Notes under the pieces: generated by a model
What the model saw: the letters and a program-made list of their open reading frames with translations, nothing else
What the model was told of the DNA's origin: nothing
Database searches by the model: none
Shown here: in pieces, positions 1-5,919 of the stretch
Position numbering within the stretch: position 1 is the stretch's first letter
How the letters are laid out: each line of letters opens with the position of its first letter
Source of the DNA: an uncultured Bacilli bacterium
Lineage (GTDB): Bacteria > Bacillota_I > Bacilli_A > RF39 > UBA660
DNA: 13,694 nt
Assembly (NCBI GenBank): GCA_947624695.1
Contig: CANQLN010000018.1
Location: forward strand, 1-13,694
Direction of reading: 5' to 3'
Translations under genes and position numbers: made by a program

Positions 1-570
1 TATTTTGCCATCTTTAAAAGCTACAAGAGTTGGGGCTTCCAAAACTTTTTCCACACTCTCTATCTTATTTCCCTCATTATCATAAATTACCATATTATCT
101 AAATAAGCATCTAATATTTCTAATAAATATTTATAATTTTCGATACCTTCTTTAGTTTTAGTAATATCGCCATTAATAAATTCATAAGTAGGTCTGATAC
201 TCTCAATATCTAAATAATAAATGGGCTCTTCTAAAGTGTTTGATACCTTTAATAAAGAAGGAACTAAAGCGCGGCAATCAGCATTAGCGGCATACCCAAA
301 ATAAATTACGCCCGTTTTTTCTTGAAGCATCTCTATGGCTTCTTCCATATCTATATAATTAATTAAATTATTATCACTAATCATTAAATCTAAATAAGCA
401 TTATCACTATCATCAACTTTATCATTATAACTCATGTATTCCATTCGAAAAACATTGGCATCAGTAATGGCATTACTTTTTCTTTGGAGTAATGAATTAA
501 TTCCTAAAGCTAGAACCATAATTGTTAAAACAATAATAGAATAAAGAATTATTTTATTACGTCTTTCCAT
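1..570 (-). CDS. Membrane-anchored thioredoxin-like protein, degenerate active site (partial, 3' end outside window)
   Basis: The first 190 residues are visible with no stop; the gene runs off the left edge. The start is the ATG at 570, with AGGTGG four bases upstream. Residues 1-5 are basic, 7-27 form one membrane segment with no lipobox Cys, so the rest should lie outside the cell. Residues 86-190 look like a thioredoxin fold: strand VIYFGY (88-93), active-site loop 96-99, LVP (102-104), strand YYLDI, and a conserved Pro180 in EAPTLV where the cis-Pro normally sits. It aligns along its length with the CPWC lipoprotein at 2007-2705 (GYNTCPWCRSVLP against GYAANADCRALVP), but CPWC reads NADC, so the first, nucleophilic Cys is missing and only Cys99 remains. 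A normal disulfide oxidoreductase reaction is therefore unlikely; a binding, chaperone-like or monothiol role is possible. The function is unknown; family membership is fairly sure. Confidence 0.8.
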   Translation of the reverse strand, partial: MERRNKIILYSIIVLTIMVLALGINSLLQRKSNAITDANVFRMEYMSYNDKVDDSDNAYLDLMISDNNLINYIDMEEAIEMLQEKTGVIYFGYAANADCRALVPSLLKVSNTLEEPIYYLDIESIRPTYEFINGDITKTKEGIENYKYLLEILDAYLDNMVIYDNEGNKIESVEKVLEAPTLVAFKDGKI

Positions 571-586
571 TCTACCACCTATAAAA

Positions 587-615
587 ATTTTACTATAAAT
601 ATTAAAGATATGCAA
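587..615 (-). promoter_or_regulatory. Candidate promoter of the thioredoxin-like gene
   Basis: On the minus strand TTGCAT (615-610), a 17-bp spacer and TAAAAT (592-587) precede the ATG at 570 by about 17 bases. The -10 matches the consensus at five of six positions; the -35 only at TTG. It is weaker than the other promoters here, and read-through from the HAD/YcxB genes is equally possible because no terminator is evident between them. Confidence 0.4.
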
Positions 616-625
616 TAAAGGACGG

Positions 626-1141
626 TTAACTTGCCTCTAAGACAAGAGTTTTAGGAGCATATTCATCTACAACTTTTAAAACTTTTTCTAAACATTCTTT
701 ATTAAGATAAAAATAAATGGGCGTATCAGTTAAAATTGTTAAAGAATGCTTTTGAATAACAATAGCTTTTATCTTGGACCACTTAAAGGTCATTTTAATA
801 TCATAAAATGCCGAATAAGTAAGACCTTCTTCATCAAAAATTATTGTATTTTCAAAATTAACTTTATACCTTATATTATAAATGATTAAATATTTTAAAA
901 TTAAATATAAAACATAACTAATATCAATAGTTAATAAAACAATCCCGATAACTAAATATTTATTTAGAAAAAACATTAAACTTAAAAATAAAAGCAAAGT
1001 ACTTAACAAAATTATTTCCATTCCATAACTTATATTCGGAATTTTATGACTCTTTAAAATACTTTTTTTATTTCGGGATGCCGTCTTCGCTTCGTTATAA
1101 ATTTTAAAATAGTTTTTACTTAAATCACATTTTATTTTCAT
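626..1141 (-). CDS. YcxB-like two-helix membrane protein
   Basis: A 171-residue protein with a basic N-terminal cytoplasmic stretch (1-38), two adjacent membrane helices (about 41-59 and 63-88), and a C-terminal soluble domain of about 80 residues. The C-terminal part, with strand-rich IIFDEEGL, FKWSKIKAIV (119-128) and a closing YFYLNKE, resembles the YcxB-like C-terminal domain (the F-x-W-x-x-I pattern), a PH-like fold of unknown function found in many Bacillota. The start ATG at 1141 overlaps the stop of the upstream HAD gene (ATGA) and has GGAGG five bases upstream, so the two are translationally coupled. Both termini are probably cytoplasmic. The specific role cannot be read from the sequence. 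The reading frame and topology are secure; the family call is moderately secure. Confidence 0.75.
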   Translation of the reverse strand: MKIKCDLSKNYFKIYNEAKTASRNKKSILKSHKIPNISYGMEIILLSTLLLFLSLMFFLNKYLVIGIVLLTIDISYVLYLILKYLIIYNIRYKVNFENTIIFDEEGLTYSAFYDIKMTFKWSKIKAIVIQKHSLTILTDTPIYFYLNKECLEKVLKVVDEYAPKTLVLEAS

Positions 1142-1926
1142 TTTTGCCTCCTTAATTTTCTCTCTAGATAACAGGCAACTCCATCAGCATCATTACTTAA
1201 AGTAACATCATCAGCTTTCTCTTTAACAACATCTAAAGCATTTTCCATGGCAACACCCATTCCAACCATTTCTAAAGCCTCTAAGTCATTAGTGCCATCG
1301 CCGAAAAAAATCATTTCATCTAAAGAAATATTTAATTTTTCTCCCAAATAAGCTAAAGCGGTTCCTTTATTAACATTTAAAGGGTTTATTACAATTAATT
1401 TTGATTCCGCACTATCTTCTATAATAAAAATATTTAATTTTTTAGCATAAACATCAAGTAAATTAAATAATTTTTCGATATCTCTATTTTCCTCTAAAAA
1501 GATATTAATTTTACTAATATTACCTTCTACCTCATCTAAAGAATGAATATCTTTAATAAAAGGTAACTGAAGATGTTTTTTAGCTCCTTTAACATAATAA
1601 GCTAAATCAGTTACATAATCTATTCTTCTCGTATAAGGAGTTAAAACTTTAACTAAATCTTCTGTAAGTGCTAAAGGAATAGTTTTAAGTGGTTCTAAGT
1701 GATTCTTTTTAACATCATAAATTGAAGCCCCATTATTTAGAATAAGATAATCAAAATAGCTAAGCTCGAGATGCCATTTAACACTTTCTAAGTTGCGACC
1801 CGTTACCCCAACAATGAGATAACCATCACTGCGATATTTTAAAAGAGCGTTTTGGTTTTTTTGACTAATAAAACTACGACTATTTAATAATGTACCATCA
1901 AAATCCATCCCAATTAATTTGTACAT
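1138..1926 (-). CDS. Cof-type HAD-IIB family phosphatase
   Basis: A 262-residue cytoplasmic hydrolase of the haloacid dehalogenase superfamily, Cof/IIB type, which dephosphorylates small phosphorylated metabolites such as sugar phosphates or flavin and pyridoxal phosphates. All four HAD motifs are present: motif I DFDGT (nucleophile Asp8, acid/base Asp10), motif II VTGRN (Thr42), motif III Lys187 in NVNKGTA, motif IV GDGTND (Asp210, Asp214). The large cap between motifs II and III (about residues 80-180) is the C2 cap of class IIB. The length is normal. I start at the ATG at 1926 because MYKLIGMDFDGT matches family N-termini; in-frame GTG codons at 1938 and 1935 are possible, and since GAAGGAA sits almost against the ATG the ribosome site does not settle it. 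It is the first gene of a transcript with the YcxB-like gene. The substrate is not predictable. Confidence 0.92.
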   Translation of the reverse strand: MYKLIGMDFDGTLLNSRSFISQKNQNALLKYRSDGYLIVGVTGRNLESVKWHLELSYFDYLILNNGASIYDVKKNHLEPLKTIPLALTEDLVKVLTPYTRRIDYVTDLAYYVKGAKKHLQLPFIKDIHSLDEVEGNISKINIFLEENRDIEKLFNLLDVYAKKLNIFIIEDSAESKLIVINPLNVNKGTALAYLGEKLNISLDEMIFFGDGTNDLEALEMVGMGVAMENALDVVKEKADDVTLSNDADGVACYLERKLRRQK

Positions 1927-1952
1927 TTCCTTCACCACTCTTTTCTAAAACA

Positions 1953-1961
1953 ATTATATCA
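1953..1961 (-). promoter_or_regulatory. Extended -10 promoter of the HAD/YcxB operon
   Basis: TGATATAAT on the minus strand (1961 to 1953) is a perfect TGn-TATAAT extended -10 element. No good -35 lies 16-18 bp upstream; that region is the A/T-rich tail of the previous terminator. Transcription would start near 1946, giving a leader of about 20 nt to the ATG at 1926. Confidence 0.65.
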
Positions 1962-1980
1962 CGAGAATGTTAATAAATTT

Positions 1981-2008
1981 AAAAAAAGTAGACTTTAAAA
2001 TCTACTTT
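1981..2008 (-). terminator. Rho-independent terminator of the thioredoxin operon
   Basis: A perfect 8-bp inverted repeat (1985-1992 with 2001-2008) encloses an 8-nt loop, and on the minus strand is followed by an uninterrupted run of T (1987-1981). The stem begins inside the stop codon of the CPWC lipoprotein gene. The stem is AT-rich, but its geometry and position are typical. Confidence 0.85.
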
Positions 2009-2705
2009 AGCAACCAATACCACATTTTTCAGGTTCATCTTCTAAACATTCTAAGACACATTTTAATTTATCATACATATCTTTCTTTATTGTATCGGTA
2101 AGTTCCATATAGCCATCAGTTTGTTCATCAGATATACCAGTATCTAATTTTTGAGGCTTCCCATCAATAACACTGACTACATTTGGAGCATAAATTCTTT
2201 TCTCTTTAGCATCAACTTCTTTACCTTTACTATTAGTTAAAGAATAATCTTCTAATACACTATCTAAAAGTTCTAATAATTTATAGTAATCATCACTACC
2301 TTTTTTGCTAGTAACAACTTCTCCATCTTCATTAACTTCTAAAGTATCGCGAATATCATGAATATCAACATAATAAATTTTATTAATATCTAAATCATCC
2401 AAAACTTCAACTAAAGTTGGTAGAACACTTCGACACCAAGGACAAGTATTATAGCCAAAATAAACAGCAAAAGTTTCCCCAGCTTCTAAAAGTTCTACAA
2501 TATCACCGGCTTCTTTATAGACAAAAGGATTATCTTCAGGAATTTCAATATTTCTAATATCTTTACCACTTGAAGTTTTAGTACCATTAACACTTTCATA
2601 TTCTTTTTTAAATTTTTGGGCATCAGTTTCTTCTTTTTTACCACAACCAGTAAATAAGCATAAACTTAAAACTATACTTAATAAAACAAATAATTTCTTT
2701 TTCAT
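2007..2705 (-). CDS. Thioredoxin-like lipoprotein with CPWC active site and Cys-rich tail
   Basis: A 232-residue protein exported as a lipoprotein: a basic N-terminus and hydrophobic segment end in the lipobox LFTGC, so the mature protein should start at Cys21 and sit on the outer face of the membrane. After a polar linker, residues 65-190 form a thioredoxin fold with VYFGYNTCPWCRSVLP (active-site Cys88 and Cys91), strand YYVDI (111-115) and Pro174 in YAPNVV at the cis-Pro position. An insertion of about 45 residues lies between the central strand and the cis-Pro. The tail (216-232) carries four more cysteines (216, 220, 228, 232), with Cys232 as the last residue. A thiol-disulfide oxidoreductase or reductase role outside the cell is inferred; weak resemblance to bacteriocin-transport accessory thioredoxins is noted but unproven. 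It follows the CTVC gene by 12 bases, with TAGGAGTGA as ribosome site overlapping that gene's stop. It is a paralogue of the gene at 1-570. Confidence 0.88.
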   Translation of the reverse strand: MKKKLFVLLSIVLSLCLFTGCGKKEETDAQKFKKEYESVNGTKTSSGKDIRNIEIPEDNPFVYKEAGDIVELLEAGETFAVYFGYNTCPWCRSVLPTLVEVLDDLDINKIYYVDIHDIRDTLEVNEDGEVVTSKKGSDDYYKLLELLDSVLEDYSLTNSKGKEVDAKEKRIYAPNVVSVIDGKPQKLDTGISDEQTDGYMELTDTIKKDMYDKLKCVLECLEDEPEKCGIGC

Positions 2706-2717
2706 TTTTTATCACTC

Positions 2718-3380
2718 CTATTTCTTTTTTGTTTCTAATTTTGCAAGTTCAACCATTATTTTCTTGTTAGATAAATAAATATAACCAATAATAATTATAG
2801 TACTTAGAAAAGTAAATAATAAACTCCACCAAATTGATGAATTAGAAGTATTATTTTTCGTATCTTTATTCATTTCTTCTAAGACATCATACTTTGTCTT
2901 TTTATTGTATTCATCTTTAATAGCTTTTTTAATATCTTCATCATAGCCAGAATAATAACCACCAAAAACTTGATCACCAATAACAATGTAAGGAACACCT
3001 TCATTAGCTACTCCCGTAAAATCAGCAACTTTATTTAATAATTCTTTATTATCAGGATTATTCCAAGTTTCATAAGATACTAATTTAAAATATTTTCCAT
3101 ACTCCGGAACAATACTATTTAAGAAGGTTAAAAATTTCTTACAAACTGTACATCCTTTACCTCTAAATAAATAGATGGTGACTTGATCATCAGTTTCTTT
3201 ATAATCTTTTAAATCGTATTCAATACCTTCATCTTTCAGTGAATTTTCTAAATTCATCGTTTTATATTTAGAATCTGCTTCCACCATATTAGGCATCATG
3301 AATAAACAAAATACACTCATTAAAATAATAATCGTAATAATTGTTGGAATTACCCCATTATATTTTTTGACTTTTTCCAT
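2718..3380 (-). CDS. Two-helix membrane thioredoxin-fold protein with CTVC motif
   Basis: A 220-residue protein: membrane helix at about 11-30, thioredoxin-fold domain at 65-160, polar linker, second helix at about 185-204, basic C-terminus. Lys-rich ends on both sides place the termini in the cytoplasm and the thioredoxin domain outside. The domain shows IYLFRGKGCTVCKKF (Cys77, Cys80), and GVPYIVIGDQVFGGY with Pro130 at the cis-Pro position, close to glutaredoxin-like proteins. I chose the ATG at 3380 because GGAGGAG lies six bases upstream; the longer in-frame TTG at 3428 falls exactly on the -35 hexamer and cannot be transcribed from that promoter. It is first in an operon with the CPWC lipoprotein. 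A membrane-held thiol-disulfide exchange partner of that lipoprotein is the natural inference. The partner and substrates are unknown. Confidence 0.85.
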   Translation of the reverse strand: MEKVKKYNGVIPTIITIIILMSVFCLFMMPNMVEADSKYKTMNLENSLKDEGIEYDLKDYKETDDQVTIYLFRGKGCTVCKKFLTFLNSIVPEYGKYFKLVSYETWNNPDNKELLNKVADFTGVANEGVPYIVIGDQVFGGYYSGYDEDIKKAIKDEYNKKTKYDVLEEMNKDTKNNTSNSSIWWSLLFTFLSTIIIIGYIYLSNKKIMVELAKLETKKK

Positions 3381-3400
3381 ACTTTTCTCCTCCAGTATTA

Positions 3401-3428
3401 ATAATACCTCTTTCTTTAAAATTGACAA
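3401..3428 (-). promoter_or_regulatory. Sigma-A type promoter of the thioredoxin operon
   Basis: TTGTCA (3428-3423), a 16-bp spacer and TATTAT (3406-3401) on the minus strand, each 5/6 to consensus, directly follow the terminator of the XRE gene. The predicted start near 3394 leaves a leader of about 14 nt carrying only the GGAGGAG ribosome site. Confidence 0.7.
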
Positions 3429-3442
3429 GAAAATTAAGGTTG

Positions 3443-3469
3443 AAAAAAATTCAACTTGAAGTTGAATTT
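3443..3469 (-). terminator. Rho-independent terminator of the XRE regulator gene
   Basis: A perfect 9-bp inverted repeat (3447-3455 with 3461-3469) with a 5-nt loop overlaps the stop codon and is followed on the minus strand by a run of seven T (3449-3443), the first three of which also lie in the stem. It separates this gene from the thioredoxin operon. Confidence 0.88.
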
Positions 3470-4169
3470 AATTTTCACAGCCATTTTCGATAATTAAAGG
3501 TATTTTATAAAACACCGTTTGATGTGATTCATTAATGGCTTCAATTTCTAAATGAAGAGTATCATTTTCATATATTTTACAATTATCAGAATGATGGTTA
3601 ACATTAAAATTAACTTGACTCAAAAAATCTTTTAAACTAATTTTGCCATCAGTATGATTATAACTACTTATTACTTCTTTAGTATTCCCTACGCTTTCAT
3701 AAAGAAGGCATCTAATTTCGACATATTCATTATTGTTATCTTCTCCTTCATAGGTAATATTCGAAATATAAATAGTTGTTTTGTTTTCGTTATAAGCAAT
3801 ACTGCCATATAAACTAAAATTATTAACGTTAGTTGAAATAGTTTTAAATTCAAAGTCATTATGAGGAAAAAGAAAATGAAAAAAGAGCAAAACTATTACC
3901 AACGTTAAAAGAATTAAAGGAATTATTAATTTTAAATTAATTTTTTTTCGACTCTTAGCGGGAAAAGAAAAACCAAAAAGTTCGGTAAAATCCAAATTAA
4001 ATTTTTTACAAATTAAATAAAGAGTTTCTAAATCAGGCATGTTTTTACCCATCTCCCATTTACTTACAGCTTGAGGAGAAACATAAAAAAACTTAGCAAA
4101 TTCAGTTTGCGTTAAATTATGACTAACTCTTATATCTTTAATTTTTTTCCCTAATTCTTCTAAATCCAT
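3468..4169 (-). CDS. Membrane-anchored XRE-family transcriptional regulator with extracytoplasmic domain
   Basis: A 233-residue protein in three parts. Residues 7-62 are a Cro/CI-type helix-turn-helix: LTQTEFAKFFYVSPQAVSKW is the turn-recognition region, followed by PDLETLYLICKKFNLDFTEL, as in SinR/Xre-like proteins. After a basic linker (71-80) comes one membrane helix (80-101). Residues 105-233 are strand-rich, polar, rich in Asn and carry three cysteines (154, 197, 231), and should lie outside the cell. I do not recognise this outer domain. The start ATG at 4169 has AAGGAG four bases upstream. It stands as a single transcript, between its own extended -10 promoter and a terminator. One-component signalling across the membrane, with the outer domain sensing an envelope signal, is inferred. 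Possible targets are its own promoter and the flanking operons. The DNA-binding domain call is very sure; the sensory role is not. Confidence 0.85.
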   Translation of the reverse strand: MDLEELGKKIKDIRVSHNLTQTEFAKFFYVSPQAVSKWEMGKNMPDLETLYLICKKFNLDFTELFGFSFPAKSRKKINLKLIIPLILLTLVIVLLFFHFLFPHNDFEFKTISTNVNNFSLYGSIAYNENKTTIYISNITYEGEDNNNEYVEIRCLLYESVGNTKEVISSYNHTDGKISLKDFLSQVNFNVNHHSDNCKIYENDTLHLEIEAINESHQTVFYKIPLIIENGCEN

Positions 4170-4186
4170 AATACTCCTTGGGTTAT

Positions 4187-4214
4187 ATTATAGCATAATT
4201 ATGGGATATTTAAA
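4187..4214 (-). promoter_or_regulatory. Extended -10 promoter of the XRE regulator gene
   Basis: On the minus strand TTTAAA (4214-4209), a 16-bp spacer and TATAAT (4192-4187), with TGC directly upstream making TGC-TATAAT. The predicted start near 4180 gives a leader of about 11 nt that begins almost at AAGGAG. A perfect 10-bp palindrome (4194-4203) lies in the spacer. Confidence 0.7.
4194..4203. repeat. 10-bp palindrome in XRE promoter, possible operator
   Basis: CATAATTATG is a perfect palindrome overlapping the TG of the extended -10 element. Its place in the spacer would suit autoregulation by the XRE protein, but in such AT-rich DNA a palindrome of this kind can also arise by chance. Confidence 0.3.
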
Positions 4215-4217
4215 GTT

Positions 4218-5018
4218 TTATTTTAAGGTAACTTTAATATTTTCCCTTCCCAAATCTTTTAAATTGTTAACATGGCCAATTTTAGTATAACTAAAAGATG
4301 TCGTAAAATTTTGATAAAATAAAACTAAACAATTATCATCATATAAATAGATATCACCTCGAAAAATTGCTGATGGAACACTTTTAGCAGTTTTTAAACT
4401 TTTATTTAAATAATAATATTTTTCATTACCATTTAATTCTTGCATTTCCATCTCTAGTGGAAGCATAGTTAATAATTCTTTAACGGTTTCATTATCTTCT
4501 AAAATAACTTCATAAGGATCATTATCAATAACTAAATGCATCTTCACTTCTTCCTCTTCTTTCTTTTTAACATTTAATTCTAAATTATTTTTAATTAAAT
4601 CATTCATTGTAACATACTTTTTCAAAATGGCTTCTTTTAATTTGTAAGTATCACCATTCGAAAACTTAATCTTAATATAATCACTTTTAGAACAAGGTAA
4701 ATAATAAATATTTTCTTTATCCAGGTAAATCTCTTCTTCTTTATTATCGCAACTTTCTGATTCATCTATAACTTCAAAGTAAGAACTGTAATTATTAAAT
4801 TCATATTTTTGCCATTTAAAACGAAATTCGGGTTTATTATATTCCGCACAATCATAGATATTATATAAAAGCCCTTCATAAACATCACAAGTTAAATGAT
4901 GACTTTTTCGAAGAATAAATAAAGGTTTAGAAAATTTTAAAATATATACCATATCTAAAATACTGATAGCAAGAATTAAAAGAAAAACTATTAAAAATAG
5001 GCGAGGTCCTTTTTTCAT
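4218..5018 (-). CDS. Membrane-anchored protein with C-terminal cyclophilin-like domain
   Basis: A 266-residue protein with an N-terminal membrane anchor (about 7-28) and the rest outside the cell. Residues 42-110 form an unknown domain with Cys44, 57, 90 and 109, and an aromatic-rich core (VYEGLLYNIYDC). Residues 113-150 contain FSNGDTYKLKEAILKKY and MNDLI, which read as a short helical module. After a charged KKKEEEEVK linker, residues 159-264 match the bacterial cyclophilin-like family (Cyclophil_like2 type): MLPLEMEMQELNGNEKYYYL, RGDIYLYDDNCLVLFYQNF, and SYTKIGHV. That fold resembles cyclophilin, but isomerase activity is not established for the family. The ATG at 5018 has AGAGGT four bases upstream and follows the CDF gene by eight bases, so it ends a three-gene operon. 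No terminator is visible after it. The biological role is unknown; the cyclophilin-like call is fairly sure. Confidence 0.75.
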   Translation of the reverse strand: MKKGPRLFLIVFLLILAISILDMVYILKFSKPLFILRKSHHLTCDVYEGLLYNIYDCAEYNKPEFRFKWQKYEFNNYSSYFEVIDESESCDNKEEEIYLDKENIYYLPCSKSDYIKIKFSNGDTYKLKEAILKKYVTMNDLIKNNLELNVKKKEEEEVKMHLVIDNDPYEVILEDNETVKELLTMLPLEMEMQELNGNEKYYYLNKSLKTAKSVPSAIFRGDIYLYDDNCLVLFYQNFTTSFSYTKIGHVNNLKDLGRENIKVTLK

Positions 5019-5026
5019 AATTACCT

Positions 5027-5911
5027 CTAGTGGTGATGATGGTGATGTGCAACTTCTTTTATTTCACAATTTTTTTCAGCACATTCATCATTTTTTTCTT
5101 CCATTTCAATAGTTACATGACTAATATTGTTTTCGGACAGAAGTTTTTTAACATCTTGTTTTACTTTTTTAAAGTGTTTAGCATCACTAACGACATGCAT
5201 AGTAGCATAAACACTTTCACCATCCATACTCCATAAATGGACATGATGGACTTCTAAAACATGGGGAACCTCTTTTACTAAAGAAATAATCTTTTTAACA
5301 TCATAACCTTTAGGAGTTTTTTCTAAAAATAAATCTAATGCTTCTTTTAAATTTCTAAAAGCGTGAATTAAAAGGAAGATGGCTACTCCCAAACTCATCA
5401 AAGAATCAATAGCATAAAATTTAGTTAACCTAATAACAATGGAACCAACTAAAACAACTAACCATCCTAAAACATCTTCCATCATATGAAGATTAACGGC
5501 TTTTTTATTAACATTATCGCCATCTTTAGTAACATAAGCCGCTAGAAAGTTAATAACAAAACCAACAATGGCTAAAATAAGCATACCATTATAATTAACT
5601 CTAACGGGATTAATTAATCTTTTTACAGAACTAATAATAACAATTAGAGAACCGCAAATTAAAATAATCGTCGTAATTAAAGCCCCTAAAACAGAATATC
5701 TTCGGTAACCATAAGTATAAACATCATTGGCTTTTCGCTCACTTTTTTTCTCTAAAAAATAAGATATTCCTATACTTAAAGCATCACCGGCATCATGTAA
5801 GGCATCACTCATAATCGCTACACTTTTTGAAAAAAAACCACCGATTAATTCAAAAATTGCAAAGAAAAAATTAAGGAGAAAAGCTATTAAAATACTTGTT
5901 TTACTACTCAT
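5027..5911 (-). CDS. Cation diffusion facilitator (zinc-type) efflux transporter
   Basis: A 294-residue CDF transporter of the CzcD/ZitB/ZnT type, exchanging cytoplasmic divalent metal, most likely Zn2+, for protons. Six membrane helices are seen in the first 190 residues. The transport site is complete: HxxxD in helix 2 (His39, Asp43 in SDALHDAGD) and HxxxD in helix 5 (His142, Asp146 in LHMMEDVLGW), the H2D2 set of zinc-preferring members. The C-terminal cytoplasmic domain (200-272) has VHHVHLWSMDGESVYATMHV, the usual ferredoxin-like metal-binding fold. The protein ends with Cys277 and Cys282 followed by six consecutive histidines (289-294) before the stop; mixed CAT/CAC codons and the native context argue against a cloning tag. 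AGGTGA lies upstream of the ATG at 5911, overlapping the stop of the preceding gene. It is the middle gene of a three-gene operon. Confidence 0.93.
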   Translation of the reverse strand: MSSKTSILIAFLLNFFFAIFELIGGFFSKSVAIMSDALHDAGDALSIGISYFLEKKSERKANDVYTYGYRRYSVLGALITTIILICGSLIVIISSVKRLINPVRVNYNGMLILAIVGFVINFLAAYVTKDGDNVNKKAVNLHMMEDVLGWLVVLVGSIVIRLTKFYAIDSLMSLGVAIFLLIHAFRNLKEALDLFLEKTPKGYDVKKIISLVKEVPHVLEVHHVHLWSMDGESVYATMHVVSDAKHFKKVKQDVKKLLSENNISHVTIEMEEKNDECAEKNCEIKEVAHHHHHH

Positions 5912-5919
5912 CTTTTCAC

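Noticed and set aside
626..660. Hairpin CTTGTCT-TAG-AGGCAAG near the end of the YcxB-like gene as a terminator
   Set aside because: The stem lies inside the coding region before the stop and is not followed by a T run, so it is unlikely to stop transcription.
3440..3469. Overlapping alternative hairpins (TTGAA/TTCAA) as an attenuator
   Set aside because: The alternative pairing lies within the T-tract and after the stop of the XRE gene, with no leader peptide or aptamer-like structure; a plain terminator explains it.
5030..5047. Six-His end as a cloning-vector tag
   Set aside because: Codons are mixed CAT/CAC, the stop is followed at normal spacing by the next native gene, and no vector sequence is present.
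5030..5236. Plus-strand open frame opposite the CDF gene
   Set aside because: It is the antisense of the CDF C-terminal coding region; its Phe-rich product mirrors Lys/Glu codons, and the minus-strand gene has complete family motifs.
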